A DNA stretch of 64,000 nt from Lineus longissimus (GCF_910592395.1 NC_088323.1:558001-622000); one strand, 5' to 3'. Shown: positions 35,448 through 49,900, counted from the first letter of the stretch. The notes: generated by a model from the letters alone, not told the origin. Numbers and translations: made by a program.

Positions 35448-38400
35448 CTATAAAACTTCCAGGTCCACGTGCCGCACTTCTGGAAACTTTTTCTGAAAGA
35501 CCGAACGGAGAAGGATTATAAAACAGCTTAAAAAAGATGATACTAAAATATTTGAAACAGAAGAAGAGTATTCTCGGTACTGTTTGAAAATCTGGCTGTT
35601 TACAGGATATTCAATGCCTGGCTTCTACTTACCACTATCTTTTGTTCGAGGCGGTCCACCTCAGAGCCCAGGATATCAATAATCATCTCACCATGCTTCA
35701 ACATCGAATCTTCTACCTCTTCTATTGTTTTGAGCTTTTGCATTTCCTGTAAGATTTCAAAACGTAATCTCATAAACAAAGCAGGAATGGAAGTCTCTTT
35801 GGCCCTAAAACAGCATTATAATGAGAAACAGGAGTAGCTTGCAATGGGCTCCTCTCTTGTGGATACAGAGGCAACGAGCCAATAACCCTAATTGTGACCA
35901 AACCATACATAAGCAGCGGCCAAGCTCCAGTCCCTATAATCAGATGATATAGAAGTTGCTATATTTACCCCAAGTAAGTTCTCCAGTTCTAATTTATCCA
36001 TGTATGACCTTGTTAACTCTTTCCCATCAAAGTCGACCTCTGCTTTGAACCTGATGTATTTCCCTCCCATGTCGGTGGCCTTTACGTCATGCAAAGCCCG
36101 AACAATTCGATCACTTTCCAACAGTGCACATATCTGTACTGTCTTCTCTGGTGGAATGGCTCTGAAATATGAAAGGTTTTTTAAAGGCCTGCAGTCTTTG
36201 TTTTCATTGTATTTTTTTATGGCTCAAGTAGAAATAAACTTTACCATACATGTAGTGCAGTGTCGAGTATCGAGATGAGTATCCTGAAAACCACAAAGCG
36301 GGCATTGAGAAAAGAGCATACACCGAGATATCAACATCACTGTCTCACCTTCCAACTAAAGCCGTCGTGTTGGTGTAAATGATAAATGAAGCAACACCAG
36401 CGAGTAGTCCCCCAATGACCATGGAGCCCACACAGTCAGCCAGGAGGTTCCCCGTGTACATCGTGATGGTGAGGCAGGTAGCAGCTACTCCAACTCCCAG
36501 CACGGCAGCAAAGTCTTCAAGTAACACTACATTGTTCATAGGTTCGTAGCCCCGTCTGACTGGAATAAGAAAAGATCTACTTCAGTACATTGTTCATAAT
36601 GCTCGTAGCCCCGTCTGACTGGAATAAGATGAGATCTACTTCAGTACATTGTTCATAATGCTCGTAGCCCCGTCTAACTGGAATAAGATGAGATCTACTT
36701 CAGTACATTGTTCATAATGCTCGTAGCCCCGTCTGACTGGAATAAGATGAGATCTACTTCAGTACATTGTTCATAATGCTCGTAGCCCCGTCTAACTGGA
36801 ATAAGATGAGATCTACTTCAGTACATTGTTCATAATGCTCGTAGCCCCGTCTAACTGGAATAAGATGAGATCTACTTCAGTACATTGTTCATAATGCTCG
36901 TAGCCCCGTCTAACTGGAATAAGATGAGATCTACTTCAGTACATTGTTCATAATGCTCGTAGCCCCGTCTAACTGGAATTTGAATAGAAATAGAAGAGGA
37001 TCTACTGTATGGTCATAGGTCCAAGCCCTGTTCAGCTTACTCTAAGCAGGGTACCCGCATGATGAAGGTGACTAACTGGCTAGGAAAAACAATTCTTGTA
37101 CATACCATACTCTAGGACACTTAAGCCATCTCTCTTGGCCATTAACTTGGCTTGGTTGATCGCCATGAACAAGGTGGCTGAAAAGAATGAGTGCTTCAAT
37201 TTATTCCAATCAGGCAGCTGGATCCACTGTTAACAATATGGTTTAGCCAGCTGTCAGAAAAACCAATTTATGACCAACAGAGGTCTCATGACCTTTATGA
37301 ACACTCATTTCCCCTAGTTTATGAGCATTTCCACTACATTTTCAAAGTATACATCACAGTAGTACATACATGCTGGAGTCTAGCCTCCTAAACAAGCAAA
37401 ACTTTCTCAGTGAAATTCTTGTTCAACATGTATATGAGCTGAAAATGACAAACTGTAATATGGATGAAACCTTACCTCCTTCAGAGAAAAGGGAACCACC
37501 AAGTAGACCAACAGCCTGAAATAGAATATCATCATCTTATCTAAACAGTGCTGAATACGTATTAGTGTTTACAATGTAGTGTTCTGCACATTTGTACCTT
37601 TAATGGCTGGCAATGATTTTATGTGTCTCATTACCAAGATTTTTATAATATGATATCTGGATCAAAATAGTGCCTCGTTAAAACGAGCAACCGATAACCT
37701 TGCCAGTATTCTCAAAGTTGGAAGATAAATGTAAAGCCCAAGAATGGAACAAACACACAGTGACTTACCCACACTGTTGCCTCAAGAGGTGCTGGATTAA
37801 GAAGACCATGAATGCCATGATACCAGGACAGACCTGCTCCGAGGCAGAAGATACCCACACCACTAATCAACGAGGATACATAGCGCATGTTGGAATAGCC
37901 GTAGGGATGTTCCGAGTCTGGCTTCTTGATTGACCGATGGATGCCAAATGCAAGGATCATCTGCAATGGATTGATTGAAATAAATCATTTAATCCCAATC
38001 ACACCATTTGGGGTATTGGTCATGTCATCCTTTTATCACTTAAGTCAAACCAGACCCAGGTCCTTAGCCTCGTCAGCTTGTACACCATTACATGTAATAT
38101 CTTCCCCTCCCCCCCCAGCTCCTGCTAATGGAAAACAAGATTGCAAAATTGTTACAAAGATAATGAATCTGATGAATCTACACAATGTACCTGATTGACT
38201 GTGTCCGCCGCTGAATGGATGGCCTCCGAGAACATGCTGTGAGATCCGGTGTATAACCATGCCACCAACTTGAGGAAGAAGTTGGCCGCATTGCTGTAAG
38301 AAACACAAGAGATGGTTATAAAGAGGTATAGGTGTTACAGAACCAAGCAATTCATTACCAAACATATACTGGTTCTTTCAGCCTTAGTTTTCTACATTCC

Positions 38401-40518
38401 AAATTGTATTCCATAATACGTTTTGACAATACTGAAAACCTTTGGTAGTTCTCTTGAAACCCCAATTCTGAAATACATATGAAGTAAGATACAATGAGGA
38501 AATAATCACCAAAATAGTTGAAATGAACCACTTACATAGTTACTGCATAGAGTACAACTCGCCCGGAGCCTGATCTGAACACACTCTTGACACTCTGCAA
38601 AACAGCAACATACCAAATTTAAAAAGTGGTTATTTCCACGATTGAATCAGGGATGCAACAATTTTCATTAAGTCAGATCGATCCAGTCCTCAGCGAATTT
38701 TCATTTTAAGAAGTCTGATCTTTCTAGACACATTAGCAAGTTCCTTACCTCTTCATACGGATCAACAATGATAGCCTGTCCATGTTTCTTAACAGCTGTT
38801 TTGTACTGCTTCATTGCCTTACGGAAAAGTGTCGTCACTGCAAGAACAACCATGAAACTCTATCACTATTCATCATCAAAATTGAAAGAATCTTATCAAG
38901 AATGTAAGAAACAAATCAATGGCATTAGAATAAAGTCACCAAACCCCCAGACAGTAGCTGTCCCTGCATGAACAATGACCATCCCCCAACCCCCACATTC
39001 TCACATAGACACATGCACCCATATCTAAATTATAGCACCACCTACTTTTATCATGAGTCTCCTTTTCCCCTCTCATTTTTGCCCGATGTTTCAGAAAGTT
39101 TTCTTTGCCACTGAATACCTCATAGGCTTTTTTTTCAACATCTGACTTCAAGTATACTGTAATTCTTCCTAACTCTGGAAACGGGCTTCTTCGAGAATAT
39201 TTTGGCAGCTTTTCTAATTCACTGAAAAGAGAATGACAATAAACACAGATATGAGCAAAATGGGGTTATTCTTTAACCTAATGCATAAGAAAGTGTATTA
39301 TTCTTTGCAAAACATGCGTGCCTACTCTCTGGAGGAGACCCTGCCAACTTACCTAGAAGTCAAGTAATAATCTGTGATGGCACGAACTGGAGTTGTGTAA
39401 CTGTTGTCTGTATAACTTGCAGACCAATCAATTTTTGACCTCTGCTTCTTCTTCTTTTTTGTTGGTGCTTCTGAAGAAAAAACAGAACTCGAATCAGAAC
39501 TTTAACCAGTAAAATTGGAATTCCTTGCCCGAGCAAATCGTTAGAAGTTCATTTCAGCTCTAAACTCAGTCTGAAATCTCTCTTTTTCGATACATTTGAG
39601 GGGAGGTCTGATAGCACACTCGGCAGATTTTCCCCAAATGTTTATGCTACAAGTATACAAGGCAATGGAAGAGAATGGAATGGGAGTGAAAAGAATACCT
39701 TGTGTAGCTTCTCCTTGAACAACAACTTTTGGCTTTTCAACCCCAGTACTTTGCAGCACTGGATCAGTCACTTTGGAACCAGCTTGATTGGGAGTGTTAC
39801 CCTTTATGGCACCAGTCTGCGATGATTTTGGACTATTCTCTCTGGCAGGAGGTGGGTCTTTTGTAGAATCTGCCTCATCGTTCTTACCATCATTGCTCGA
39901 GGACGATGCCCTCACAATTATGGGTAAGAGGCAGCCATATTGACGGTACGTACGAACTGTCCGCTGTCCAAGCTTCAGCTGCCAATCGATAACATGACAT
40001 CCTAGATATAAAAGAAGGAACGAAATCAGTTTAACCAAGTTGATTATTTTGATATCTTACATCTAAAGTTAACTTCATGCTAAGGCCCAGGGTCTGCCAG
40101 TGTACAATTCACTTTTGTTTCTACTAATTAATTACTGCATGTTTAAACTGAAGTTAAAGTGATCCCCTCTGCTTCCCCTCCACAACGGACCATTTCCTGT
40201 AGAATATGTAGACAACAATAATATGTTCTAAATTTCCCCAATCAGGAGTGACCACTATGCGGATGGGAGGGGGGGGGGTCTAATCATATTTTCCATCAAC
40301 ACCACATTGGGGTTATGTGGACAAAGTCACCATTAACAATGCATCACTGGCCCATTGATAATTGTTTTCCTTTGTTTTGTCCGATAGAAAATGTAGTTAC
40401 CTTTACAAGGAAGGATACCAGCAACAACAGCAAATTCTTGAATACGCTGTCCAGTAAGTGTGGATTTGTGAAGAAGTTTGGCTAGATTCCTCAGGTTGTG
40501 TGTGTTGTAGCGAAACAT
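35448..40518 (-). CDS. SLC30A9: Zinc transporter 9 (ZnT9/HUEL)
   Basis: Fourteen exons join in phase on the minus strand: 40518-40401, 40001-39699, 39470-39353, 39221-39046, 38837-38749, 38594-38536, 38293-38191, 37960-37769, 37515-37476, 37177-37106, 36559-36349, 36161-35969, 35746-35633 and 35492-35448, giving 610 residues. SLC30A9 is a cation-diffusion-facilitator protein that exports zinc from mitochondria. The N-terminus (MFRYNTHNLRNLAKLLHK) is basic and amphipathic, as for a mitochondrial presequence. The membrane domain starts near residue 270 and holds the metal motif His314-x3-Asp318 (HSAAD), then HPYGYSNMRYVSSLISG and LLEDFAAVLG. The cytosolic-type C-terminus reads DVKATD, FKAEVDFDG and ends VRHVDLEVL, as in animal orthologues. 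An in-frame ATG at 40572 could extend the start by 18 residues, but it would bury the presequence. Confidence 0.96.
36534..36984. repeat. 59-bp minisatellite at the SLC30A9 exon 11 acceptor
   Basis: About 7.6 copies of a 59-bp unit (ttcataatgctcgtagcccc...) lie immediately upstream, on the minus strand, of exon 11. Each unit repeats the intron's end (cttattccag) and about 35 nt closely resembling the start of exon 11 (gacggggctacga.c.tatgaacaatgta). The array therefore contains a series of copies of the 3' splice site. Only the copy nearest the exon leads into the conserved coding sequence. Confidence 0.95.
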
Positions 40519-41053
40519 AGTGATATCAATCCATACACAGCCAATTAGTAATATTAACACTACTAATGTCACTGAACGAGAATAGTGTTGGGGACAGTTT
40601 GCACCTTCAGATAGAAACTCTGGATGTATAAGATCGAACAGAGCTCAGTGGAGTTTTACATATTTCGCATGGCAAGTGACCTGTTCAAGGGCGAGTTTGA
40701 TACCCCGAGTACGACCAATGCAAAGGAACATGTTTATCTGACATGGTTTAATCATTACAGTCTTGTTGTTTGCGCATTCGATGAGACCTTGGTATGATTA
40801 GAGAACTGGTCTCAACCTATTTCCAAACAAGATATTTTTAGGTCTAATTTGATGGTGACCAACTGAGTGGTCCAGTCACGAGTCAGACAACGATCCTATC
40901 TTGCAAGTTGTTGCTACTTCTGGCTGTACCGTTGCTTCTTTTTGCTGGGTCACTGGATGTCCCAAGTCATGCCCGCTGAAACGACGAGTGATCATATCAA
41001 CATTGTTGTGGCGATACTCTACAACACCCCTTTTCAATTCCCAAAGCCCGTGA
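40519..41053. promoter_or_regulatory. SLC30A9 upstream region
   Basis: This 535-bp stretch lies between the SLC30A9 start codon and composite element copy B, so it should hold the promoter. No TATA box or recognisable site was found, and the short open frames do not resemble proteins. Confidence 0.35.
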
Positions 41054-42188
41054 TCACTGTTCACTAAAAGATTTGAGAAACAAGTCGTCACAATTCCGTT
41101 GGCGTCACATGCAATTTGAATTGCAGCAGACGTCGCGGTTTAACATAAGTTGTGTACCGGTGCTACCGAATACGCTGCATGACACAAGGGCCTTAACATC
41201 ACAGTAGAAAAGAATCATATTGAATTTGGCTAAATCACAGGGCTCAGCCAGGCCTCTGAATCTGATATCATGATGGGTGGCGGGCGGGGGGTTGGTCCAG
41301 CAGCGGCTGGCAGCGGACATTTGTCTTGACTCTTGTTTGCGCTGCTACAGCTTAAAGTCCTGTGGTACAGTCTAGAAGCAGTGTCATCATTGGCGAAATG
41401 GACCAAAGTTTGTGAATGTGAGGGGCTGAGTTTCGTCCAAAATTAGATCTGTTTACACACTACAGCAATGGCGTATTGCAGGTACACGTCAACGGGTCAT
41501 TGATTGTCGGACGTCAGTTCGCCAAGAAAACCAAAGGAATCGAAGGATTCATTGAACTCATCAACACATCATTAGTTTTCAGTGAAGTGCAACTGTATTC
41601 CTAGGTAAATCACTTTGGTATATAGAGAGTAAGATTACAATTAACTCACGTTAAAGTTTGAGTTCCGGGGAGGTAGCGTTGTCAGTACGTTGGTTTAGGG
41701 GCGCAATAACCTAGCTTATAGCGAGCAATTAGTACACTAAGATTTCAGTGATTAACATAATAGTTGCAAGTATTTGGCATTTTAGACTCATATTTCGTGC
41801 TATAATAACTACGTTGTAAACATAATGCTCAAAATTGATTCATGAAAAAGTTGTTAGGGCAATATCAAGCAAGCAGTAATGGAAAAAAGTGTAATTCCAT
41901 TAACTGAATATTGTTTTTAGACACTATAACATTTTAGGCCTACTTTTCCGTAAACCACGAGAACAATGTATGTGAAAAAAACAACACATATAAGTGAGGC
42001 GCCGAGTATACAGTAATTGTAAGGTAAAGAAAAGCTCGGTCTCTAAAGTCTGGAGGTCCGGAGTCCGTAAATGTGACGGTCACGAGAGTGATTTGTTCTT
42101 ACGGATAGATCGAGAGGGCGGTTTGGGGTTCCGCCGACGGTGCTCGCATGCATTAGTCGTATCCCCGAAACCTTTACAACGCGAACAA

Positions 42189-42755
42189 AGCTCGTGGCAT
42201 CCATGACGGTATAGGAATTGACGGTGAGGTAACAAAAAAGCTCGTGGCATCCAATGACGGTAAAGGAATTGACGGTGAAGGATCTCGTGGCATATCGGAT
42301 GCGCATCCGATGACGGTAAAGAAATTGACGGTAAAGGATCTCGTGGCATATCGGATGCGCATCCGATGACGGTAAAGAAATTGACGGTAAAGGATCTCGT
42401 AGCATATCGGATGCGCATCCGAAGACGGTAAGGGAATTGACGGTGAAGGATGTCGTGGCATATCGGATCCGAAGACGGTAAGGGAATTGACGGTGAAGGA
42501 TCTCGTGGCATATGAGATGCGCATCCGATGACGGTAAAGAAATTGACGGTAAAGGATCTCGTGGCATATCGGATGCGCATCCGATGACGGTAAGGGAATT
42601 GACGGTGAAGGATCTCGTGGCATATCGGATGCGCATCCGATGACGGTAAGGGAATTGACGGTGAAGGATCTCGTGGCATATCGGATCCGAAGACGGTAAG
42701 GGAATTGACGGTGAAGGATCTCGTGGCATATCGGATGCGCATCCGATGACGGTTT
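42189..42755. repeat. 56-bp tandem array with perfect palindromes, copy B
   Basis: About ten units carry the palindrome tcggatgcgcatccga or its shortened form tcggatccga. Unit order resembles copy A at the left end and diverges to the right, with one or more units gained. Three reverse frames are open across it, as in copy A. Confidence 0.92.
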
Positions 42756-42839
42756 TATATACATATATATATATATTATATAAATTTTAGTTTTACACTA
42801 TTATGTAAGTGCAAGCTCTAGTGAGCTCACACAACTGTT

Positions 42840-43457
42840 TGACAGTCCTGGCTCCTCCATCGTGCTGACAACATGATGAGAGAGATGAGACAGTCACAGC
42901 CAGGCAAAATAAGTCTTGGCTGCTCTGCCAAGTTGTCAACATGGTGAGAGAGATGAGGAAGTCACAGCCAGGCCGAATCAGTCCTGGCTGCTCCACCGTG
43001 TTGACAACATGATGCGAGTGATGAGACAGTCACAGCCAGGCCGAATCAATCCTGGCTGCTCCACCGTGCTGACAACATGATGAGAGAGGTGAGGAAGTCA
43101 CAGCCAAGCCGAATCAATCCTGGCTGCTCCACCGTACTGACAACATGATGCGAGTGATGAGACAGTCACAGCCAGGCCACATCAATCTTCGCCGCACTGT
43201 CTAGTTGTTAATATGGCGAGAGAGATGAGACAGTCACAGCCAGGCCGAATCAGTTCTGGCTGCTCCACCGTGTTGACAATAATTATGGTGAGAGAGATGA
43301 GACAGTCACAGCCAGGCCAAATCAGTCTTGGCTGCTCTGCCAAGTTGTCAACATGGTGAGAGAGATGAGGAAGTCACAGCCAGGCCGAATCAGTCCTGGC
43401 TGCTCCACCGTGTTGACAACATGGTGAGAGAGATGAGACGGTCACAACCAGGCCAGG
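42840..43457. repeat. Hairpin minisatellite (~67 bp), copy B
   Basis: About nine units have the same cagccagg/cctggctg inverted repeat as copy A. The array is shorter than in copy A, showing copy-number change since duplication. Confidence 0.9.
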
Positions 43458-43458
43458 T

Positions 43459-43620
43459 TTAAAGCACAAATATCAGGAATATCACATCAAAAGAATCATT
43501 TGATTTATTAAGACAATGTAACTTCTCAAATCTAGATACATGATAATTATTTTTGATATATCTACTATGACAGCTTCTCTGATATACTTCTAAATATCAT
43601 ACCATAGAAGAGGTATCATT
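43459..43620 (-). repeat. ~165-bp dispersed repeat, inverted copy
   Basis: Reverse complement of the segment at 18252-18418 with scattered changes. It abuts the end of the copy B hairpin array and lies 0.3 kb beyond the SLC23 stop codon. Confidence 0.8.
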
Positions 43621-43933
43621 ACAAGCAAATAGAAAAATTAAAATGGAGCCAAGAGGTACACACGAGACTGTATGCCGGGTGCAACTATAACCCATGACCT
43701 CATCATTGATACTGCACATTAATTTCATCCAATGAGTATATAAAGCCTGGTTGTCTATGGTGTTATCTAAAAATTGTAATTGAGTAATTTAAACAAACTC
43801 AGAGTTTATCGGCCAGCAACATAGACGTGATTTTACTATGGTTCTTTTTTCAAAGTTTCCCACCTTTTTTTCCAATTGGCACCAAATGGGTGACTGGATT
43901 TTGTTCTGCGTCTGGCTGGAAAATATGTTTTAT

Positions 43934-46900
43934 CTAAACGCTGTTTTCAGCCATCATTTGATCACCATTCAATGGGTTCTCCTCAGGATTATCAACGGTT
44001 ATATCAATATCCACCACCTTTCGTTTGCGGCAACACGTCGCCATGGCAACTGCACTTGTTTCATGACAACAAGGCGAACACTTTAACCGACAGCAGTTAT
44101 ACCCTGTAAATGTCGGCATGAATGGAATGTGTCGCAGCCATTTTGTTTTTCTAATGAGATTCATCCCGATTGGAAAGTCGTAGCAGGCGGATATCCGGGT
44201 CTTTGCATCATCGTCTGCTGAAATCAGCTCCTCTCTCCATTTGAGAAGACCGCGCTCTTCATCAGAACCTAAAGAAAAACGGGTTCTAAAGGCAACAATG
44301 TGTCTATAATTTCATTTTGATGGACAACGCCCAACCCAAAGCCTCAGGCTTTTCAGCTCAGCAGAAATGAAGCACCGTCCTAGCACACTTAAAAAAAAGC
44401 CTGAGGCGAGTATAGGTTGACCTCTCATTGGAGATTGGTGACGCACCTCCGAAGGTGTCGCATAACCTACCTGGCAAAGTGTTGTCGAGGAAGAAGCCGG
44501 CCAACCCCCCAACCATCATGGCAGTGGTTAAAAGAACGCGGACCATTTGATCGATGACGAACACACCTGGAAAGACACAGACCGGTTGAGTAGACCAGGT
44601 TCAACAAGTCAACGATGTGAGGGGTCAAAAAGGAGTCATCTGGCTTGAAGGAAAAGAGTTAAAACATGAGAACGTGCTCAGAGAAGGGGGGGGGGGGGTG
44701 GTTTTGGCGAAATCTTGGCCGGATAAAGGGGACACAGACAAGTAATTAGGCAAATATCGAATTCCCTCTTAATGGTATCAGATATATTAGAAGCATGAAA
44801 GGCCGTAACCGTGTCGTACCTGTTGTGAGTGCATCCGTATTTTTGGCCACCCATTGCGGAATCGCGAATCCGGCGAACATTGAGAAACCAATGATGAAGA
44901 GATTTCTTGAGGAGTTCAAATCGACAAACTGGAGATTAGCAAGACCTGTCGCTGCGATCATTCCTGGAAAGAAACGACAGCCACTTTAACATAGACAGAT
45001 AAAGACATAGCCAGGATGAGATAATTATTGCCTCCTGGAAGAGTTAAGTGACAGTGAACCACATGTAACTCTCGACATGGTTCCGCTGTCAGATGAGGGA
45101 GCAAAAAGAGGGGACGTGTTTGGAGAAGGAGGCTCGGAAACTCTCCTGTACATGTCGAGGAGCAGCAGGCGTTACTCCAATATTAGGATGAAAGGAATCA
45201 TAGAAGGAAGCCAGGAAGAAGCCACCATGGCCCCTGACCGATGTGACAGACATGCAATTCATTACTCACCAAACATGACGAGAAACATGCCGCCTACGAC
45301 AGGTGCTGGTATTGTCACGAAGAGAGCACCAAACTTGCCGAACAGTCCAAACACGATCATGAGAAGGCCACCAACTTGTACCACCCGTCGGCTAGCAACC
45401 TATTGTCACACATGAGAAAAATATATCACATCGAACCGTTTGTTATGTACCAAGCTTTTCGCAGTCAATGCGATGGCCCTGGATGTGGCTTTGTTTGGGT
45501 CTCATGTACCAGCCGTCATGACGTATACAGGAATCACATGAAAGAACTGTAATGGCAGAGAAACTAGTTTTTCTTGCCATCAGATAGCTCTATTCGTGCG
45601 TTGGATGTCATTATTTTCTGTAATAGAGCCTAACTACGGATGGAATGCAACGAAATATGCACTAACAATGAAGAAGACCGATGGCTATCATATGAAACAA
45701 TCTGGAAGTGTAGAAAATTGCCAACAATGGGATTCTGTAAAACCACAATGAATAGTTTCCGGTATCATGATCAGCGACACAGTTGCGTACCTTTGTGATT
45801 CCAATGGCACCAATGTTTTCACTGTAAGATGTGGTGCCATTTCCAGTCCCCCATGCGCCTGTCAGGAGACACCCGATACCTTCCATACCAATACCTGGAA
45901 GATCAAAGCATGTTCAGCTATCGGCGCCACTAATCCGGTGTTAACTCTAACTCGGCGTTTTGTCTCATAGGCTCCGATCAGAATCAGGCCTATTGAAAGA
46001 AGATAATGCCAGGTCAAGTTAAGGTCCAAGTTAGTGACTTAAAACTTACTTCGGACAACCTAATCTCACTATCTCCAGAGTCAACTTGATGAGCTTCGGG
46101 TAAGGCCATGCGGTGACCTCTTCAAAAAGATGACCAAATCGTGCATCATGATAAAAAAGGCTCAGGCAATTACACTGCTTATCCTCATACATTGTATATG
46201 TACCGGTGTGCATTCTTTGGCGTGATGAATGTACTGTCTCAAGATGTACACAAGATGAAAAACTATCAACTTATGTCGGCAGTTTTCTACCGTTCGATCT
46301 CTAAAAGGTTTTGGATGTACCTCTATTGACAGCATGCTTCGGCGGCGGTGGAGCTCCAGACAGTCGCGCGCATGCGTAATAGTCCCCAATTGACTCCATG
46401 ATGGACGCCATAACTCCTCCCATCATAGCTATGGTCGAGGCAACTGACACTGTCGGCAAGCCCCATTGACCTGTTGGAAAGAGAAACGAATTTAAGTGGA
46501 ACATGATGACACGAACACTGATTGATGTCTGATGACTTTTTGGGACAATTCACAAGTGTACCCAATGTATCTTGAATTTGCATGTCGTCGAACACGGTGA
46601 TCACCAAGTCAGAACTACATGTACTAGGATTTTACCAGACACGCATTCATTATCTGCGGTGAAGCTGCCGACAGACGCTCCGTCGAGCCCAACACTTCTT
46701 ACGATGATTCCTCGGCTGTTTAAAGAGTCCAATCAGCATACTGGGGTCTTGTATTGGCCAGTTGGACATACCAATCCCCCTTCGGATGCTTATATAGTTG
46801 CACCAAACTATACAGTATACGCCGAGCGAAGTCTTGCTGTGGCGGCGACCGTCCCGGGGAAACACCCCAGTTAAATCAGACCATACGACCTACCCGGGTA

Positions 46901-49900
46901 GGGAAATCGGATCCAGTCTGCAGCCTTCAAGACACGGAGGTTGGTGTCCGTGCGGGCAGGGTAGCCCCAGCCCTTGGGATCCTCCGTGAACACATTGGTC
47001 AGAGTTAGAATGATGCAGATGATCCAGGCGATTATAACTGCGAGCAGAATCTGAAAAATCGTTCGAGAAACCTGACGAAATATCAGACCTTAGCGTCCAA
47101 AGGTGGGTGTTGATATGGTTCTTTTATGACTTTGAAATTTACGTAGAGTAGATACAATGTAGTTCATCCATGGATTTCGTCAGTACAATGGCTAACAGAG
47201 GTACTGAACTGTAAATAGCATCCTTCTCTAAACCTCATCTCCACGAGAAGGCAAACCAATGACTGTAACATCGTAGCAAGGAAAGTGCTAGCAAAGGTAT
47301 TCGGCAATAATGTGACGCTTTTTTTTGTACCAAATATTTTTTAGTCAATCCAGGTCTCCGACTCAGGTCGTGCGTCTCGAGGGCGAGGGAACTGGATGTG
47401 TACGCGGCCCGTCACGTGAAACTTACTGGAAAGAGTTTAAAGACGTGCGCGAACCCCATTTTCCATCCTCTGCCGCGTGCATACGATGGATATGGCAGTG
47501 GGACGTTGGTCAGGTACTGCGAGAATAAGCAAATCAACAGCACAGTCCTGGAAATGCAGTTAGACCTGTCACCTATCGCAAAATTGAACAGAAGACCTTC
47601 ATTCATGTTAGACCAAATGGTAAGCCATCGCCGTCATTTGCTGACAGAGAGCGTTGCTCGCCGACAGGCTACAAAATCTTACATGTCATTGGATCGATTC
47701 ATTTGGCAATCGCAGAGAACGGATCTTGATCACTAGCTGGTGACATCGTATTTACAAATTTAATGGACTTGTTGGATTCATCGGAATCAGCGGACCGTAA
47801 GTCGGATTCAATATACCATAGTTCATGACCAATGATGTTACTGCAACTATGCATGTTATCAACTCCATCAGTTCAACACAACACACAGTAAAGCCAGCTC
47901 TTTCTTTACCCAAAGACGGATCTCCAGCAGATTATTGACAAAATGACATATTTTTACAAAATGCTTACAAGAGTGAGATCCACCAATGCTGTGAAGCGCT
48001 TGCTGTAGCCGCCTCGTGCAGCGGGAGCACCATGAGGACAATAGTAGGGGCAATAGTCAGGGGTCCAATGTAGCGGAGCAGCGTACCTATCACTCCGGTG
48101 AAGCCAATACCGATCTGTAGAAGCGATGATACCATGATGGCTCCTTGGATCTAAAAGACAATTACATGTACAATCATGGTGAAGGGGGGGGGGGGGGGGC
48201 ACCCAGGCTGGTAAAACCTCGCGCCTCCCTGCGAGATCTCATGTAATGGTTGGTCGACTGCTCCGGTCAACCTAGCTACAATCCGACAGAAATTGGTGGA
48301 GGCGCGAAATGACTTGATGATACAGTCTGTAGGTATTCACTTCTATCAAACCCGCAGATCTCCATGACCAAGTCGTAACATTACTTACTCAACCTTGGAG
48401 GATCGGTCATGACAGTTAAATTGAGACATTTCGTTAGTTGATACTTTTCATATTTGTCGATACTAACCTCCCTGATTCGAACATACCAGATCTCTCTATC
48501 AAGTTCTACCACGGTGCCATTCTCGGAAGCAGCGGTCAAATTCTGATGCGTGATATTGATGGTTTCTTGAGCTTCAAATGGTGAAAGCATGGATAAGTGA
48601 CATTCACCGCTGTTTACCTGGGAGTGTCCTTCAATCTACTGATTAGATTTGTTATTTGATTCTTTCTTCTCTTCACTTGGTTTAAATAATAATCCATCTG
48701 TTACTCCCTTTCCAATGAAAATTTTCACTTTTGATGAATAGTATCAAATTCACTTCACCTTAAAAGAGCTTGAGCAGCCTTGGAGCTGAATAAGCGCTAA
48801 ATTAGACTTGGACATTATCATTATCATCATGTCTCACCTGAAGCGGGACATTTCCATTGCGGTTGGGACAGGATAGCAAACACGGGTGGCAAGAAGGCGA
48901 AAGATGCTCCCTGGATAATTGGGAGCCTGAAAAAGGGAGCACGGGACTGAAAAGTGTTAAACATGAACATACAAAAAAGATGCCGAAAGCGATGCGTGAT
49001 GGCGCATCTATTAAGTTGCAGGATGCAGTGGTTTACGAAGCGGAATTTCGTACTTATTTGGGTGCTAGAAACGGAAACGAAATGTTTGTCTGTGTCCGTG
49101 TAAGAGTATCTAGCTAACTCTTGCCAAAACATTAAACCTATCGCACCGTCAAACAAGAAGGGCTGATCACAGCATCACCTATCACCAATAAGCCAAACAC
49201 TAGGGTACATTAGAGAATTGCGAGCAATCTTGCTTTCAGATTTTGAGCTGTTTTTAGGGCCTGCCATAATCCGCTGCTGGGCAGCCAGTAAATGTTTGAC
49301 TTGTTATATCAAATTGCCTTGAACTGCCCGTTGGGTCAACACATAAGGTAATTAGGTAACTTATTACCAATGGAGTCTCAATTTCAACTTGTTTGCGTGG
49401 TGCAGATGACAGAAAATTACAAGAAAAACAAACAGTTTGGACTGTGAAATACAGCTTGTTGTGTTGTCAAATCAAAAGTGATGATTTTTGCATTATCGGT
49501 GCTGTCAATAGAGATGAGCCAATCACAAGCTCTCATTGGGCGAATTCCTGGCCAGGGGTGAATCAATATCCAAGTCTCGGAACGGCAAGGATTGAGGCAT
49601 GGAGAAAGTGGCGGCAAACTGGGTCACATGGTGTGTAATGGAAGAAGAAATTGTAGTACACGTGCTATGTGCTGTACCTGACTCCAAATGTGGTCTGTAA
49701 TACTGTGATGATGCCCGACATGAAGAGGATGGTACCGAGTACTTGGCTCCGCCCCAGGAAGTCGTGCTCCATGCAGAGAGGAGCGGCGAGGATGAACGGG
49801 ACAGAGAAGGTGGAACCAAACTGGGTGACGTAGTGCTATAAAATGAAAAAAGCCGTTCAACATGTAAAGTACTCTCATGCAAAATATTTTGGTTGATGGA

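Larger units (their letters stand above)
41054..43457. mobile_element. Composite satellite-bearing repeat element, copy B
   Basis: It starts at the same base as copy A (tcactgttcactaaaagatt) and carries the same three parts: a 5' part (41054-42188), a cruciform array (42189-42755) and a hairpin minisatellite (42840-43457). The 5' parts differ by few substitutions and small indels, so the duplication is recent. It has the same orientation as copy A and, like it, begins about 0.5 kb upstream of a minus-strand gene (SLC30A9). Confidence 0.8.
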
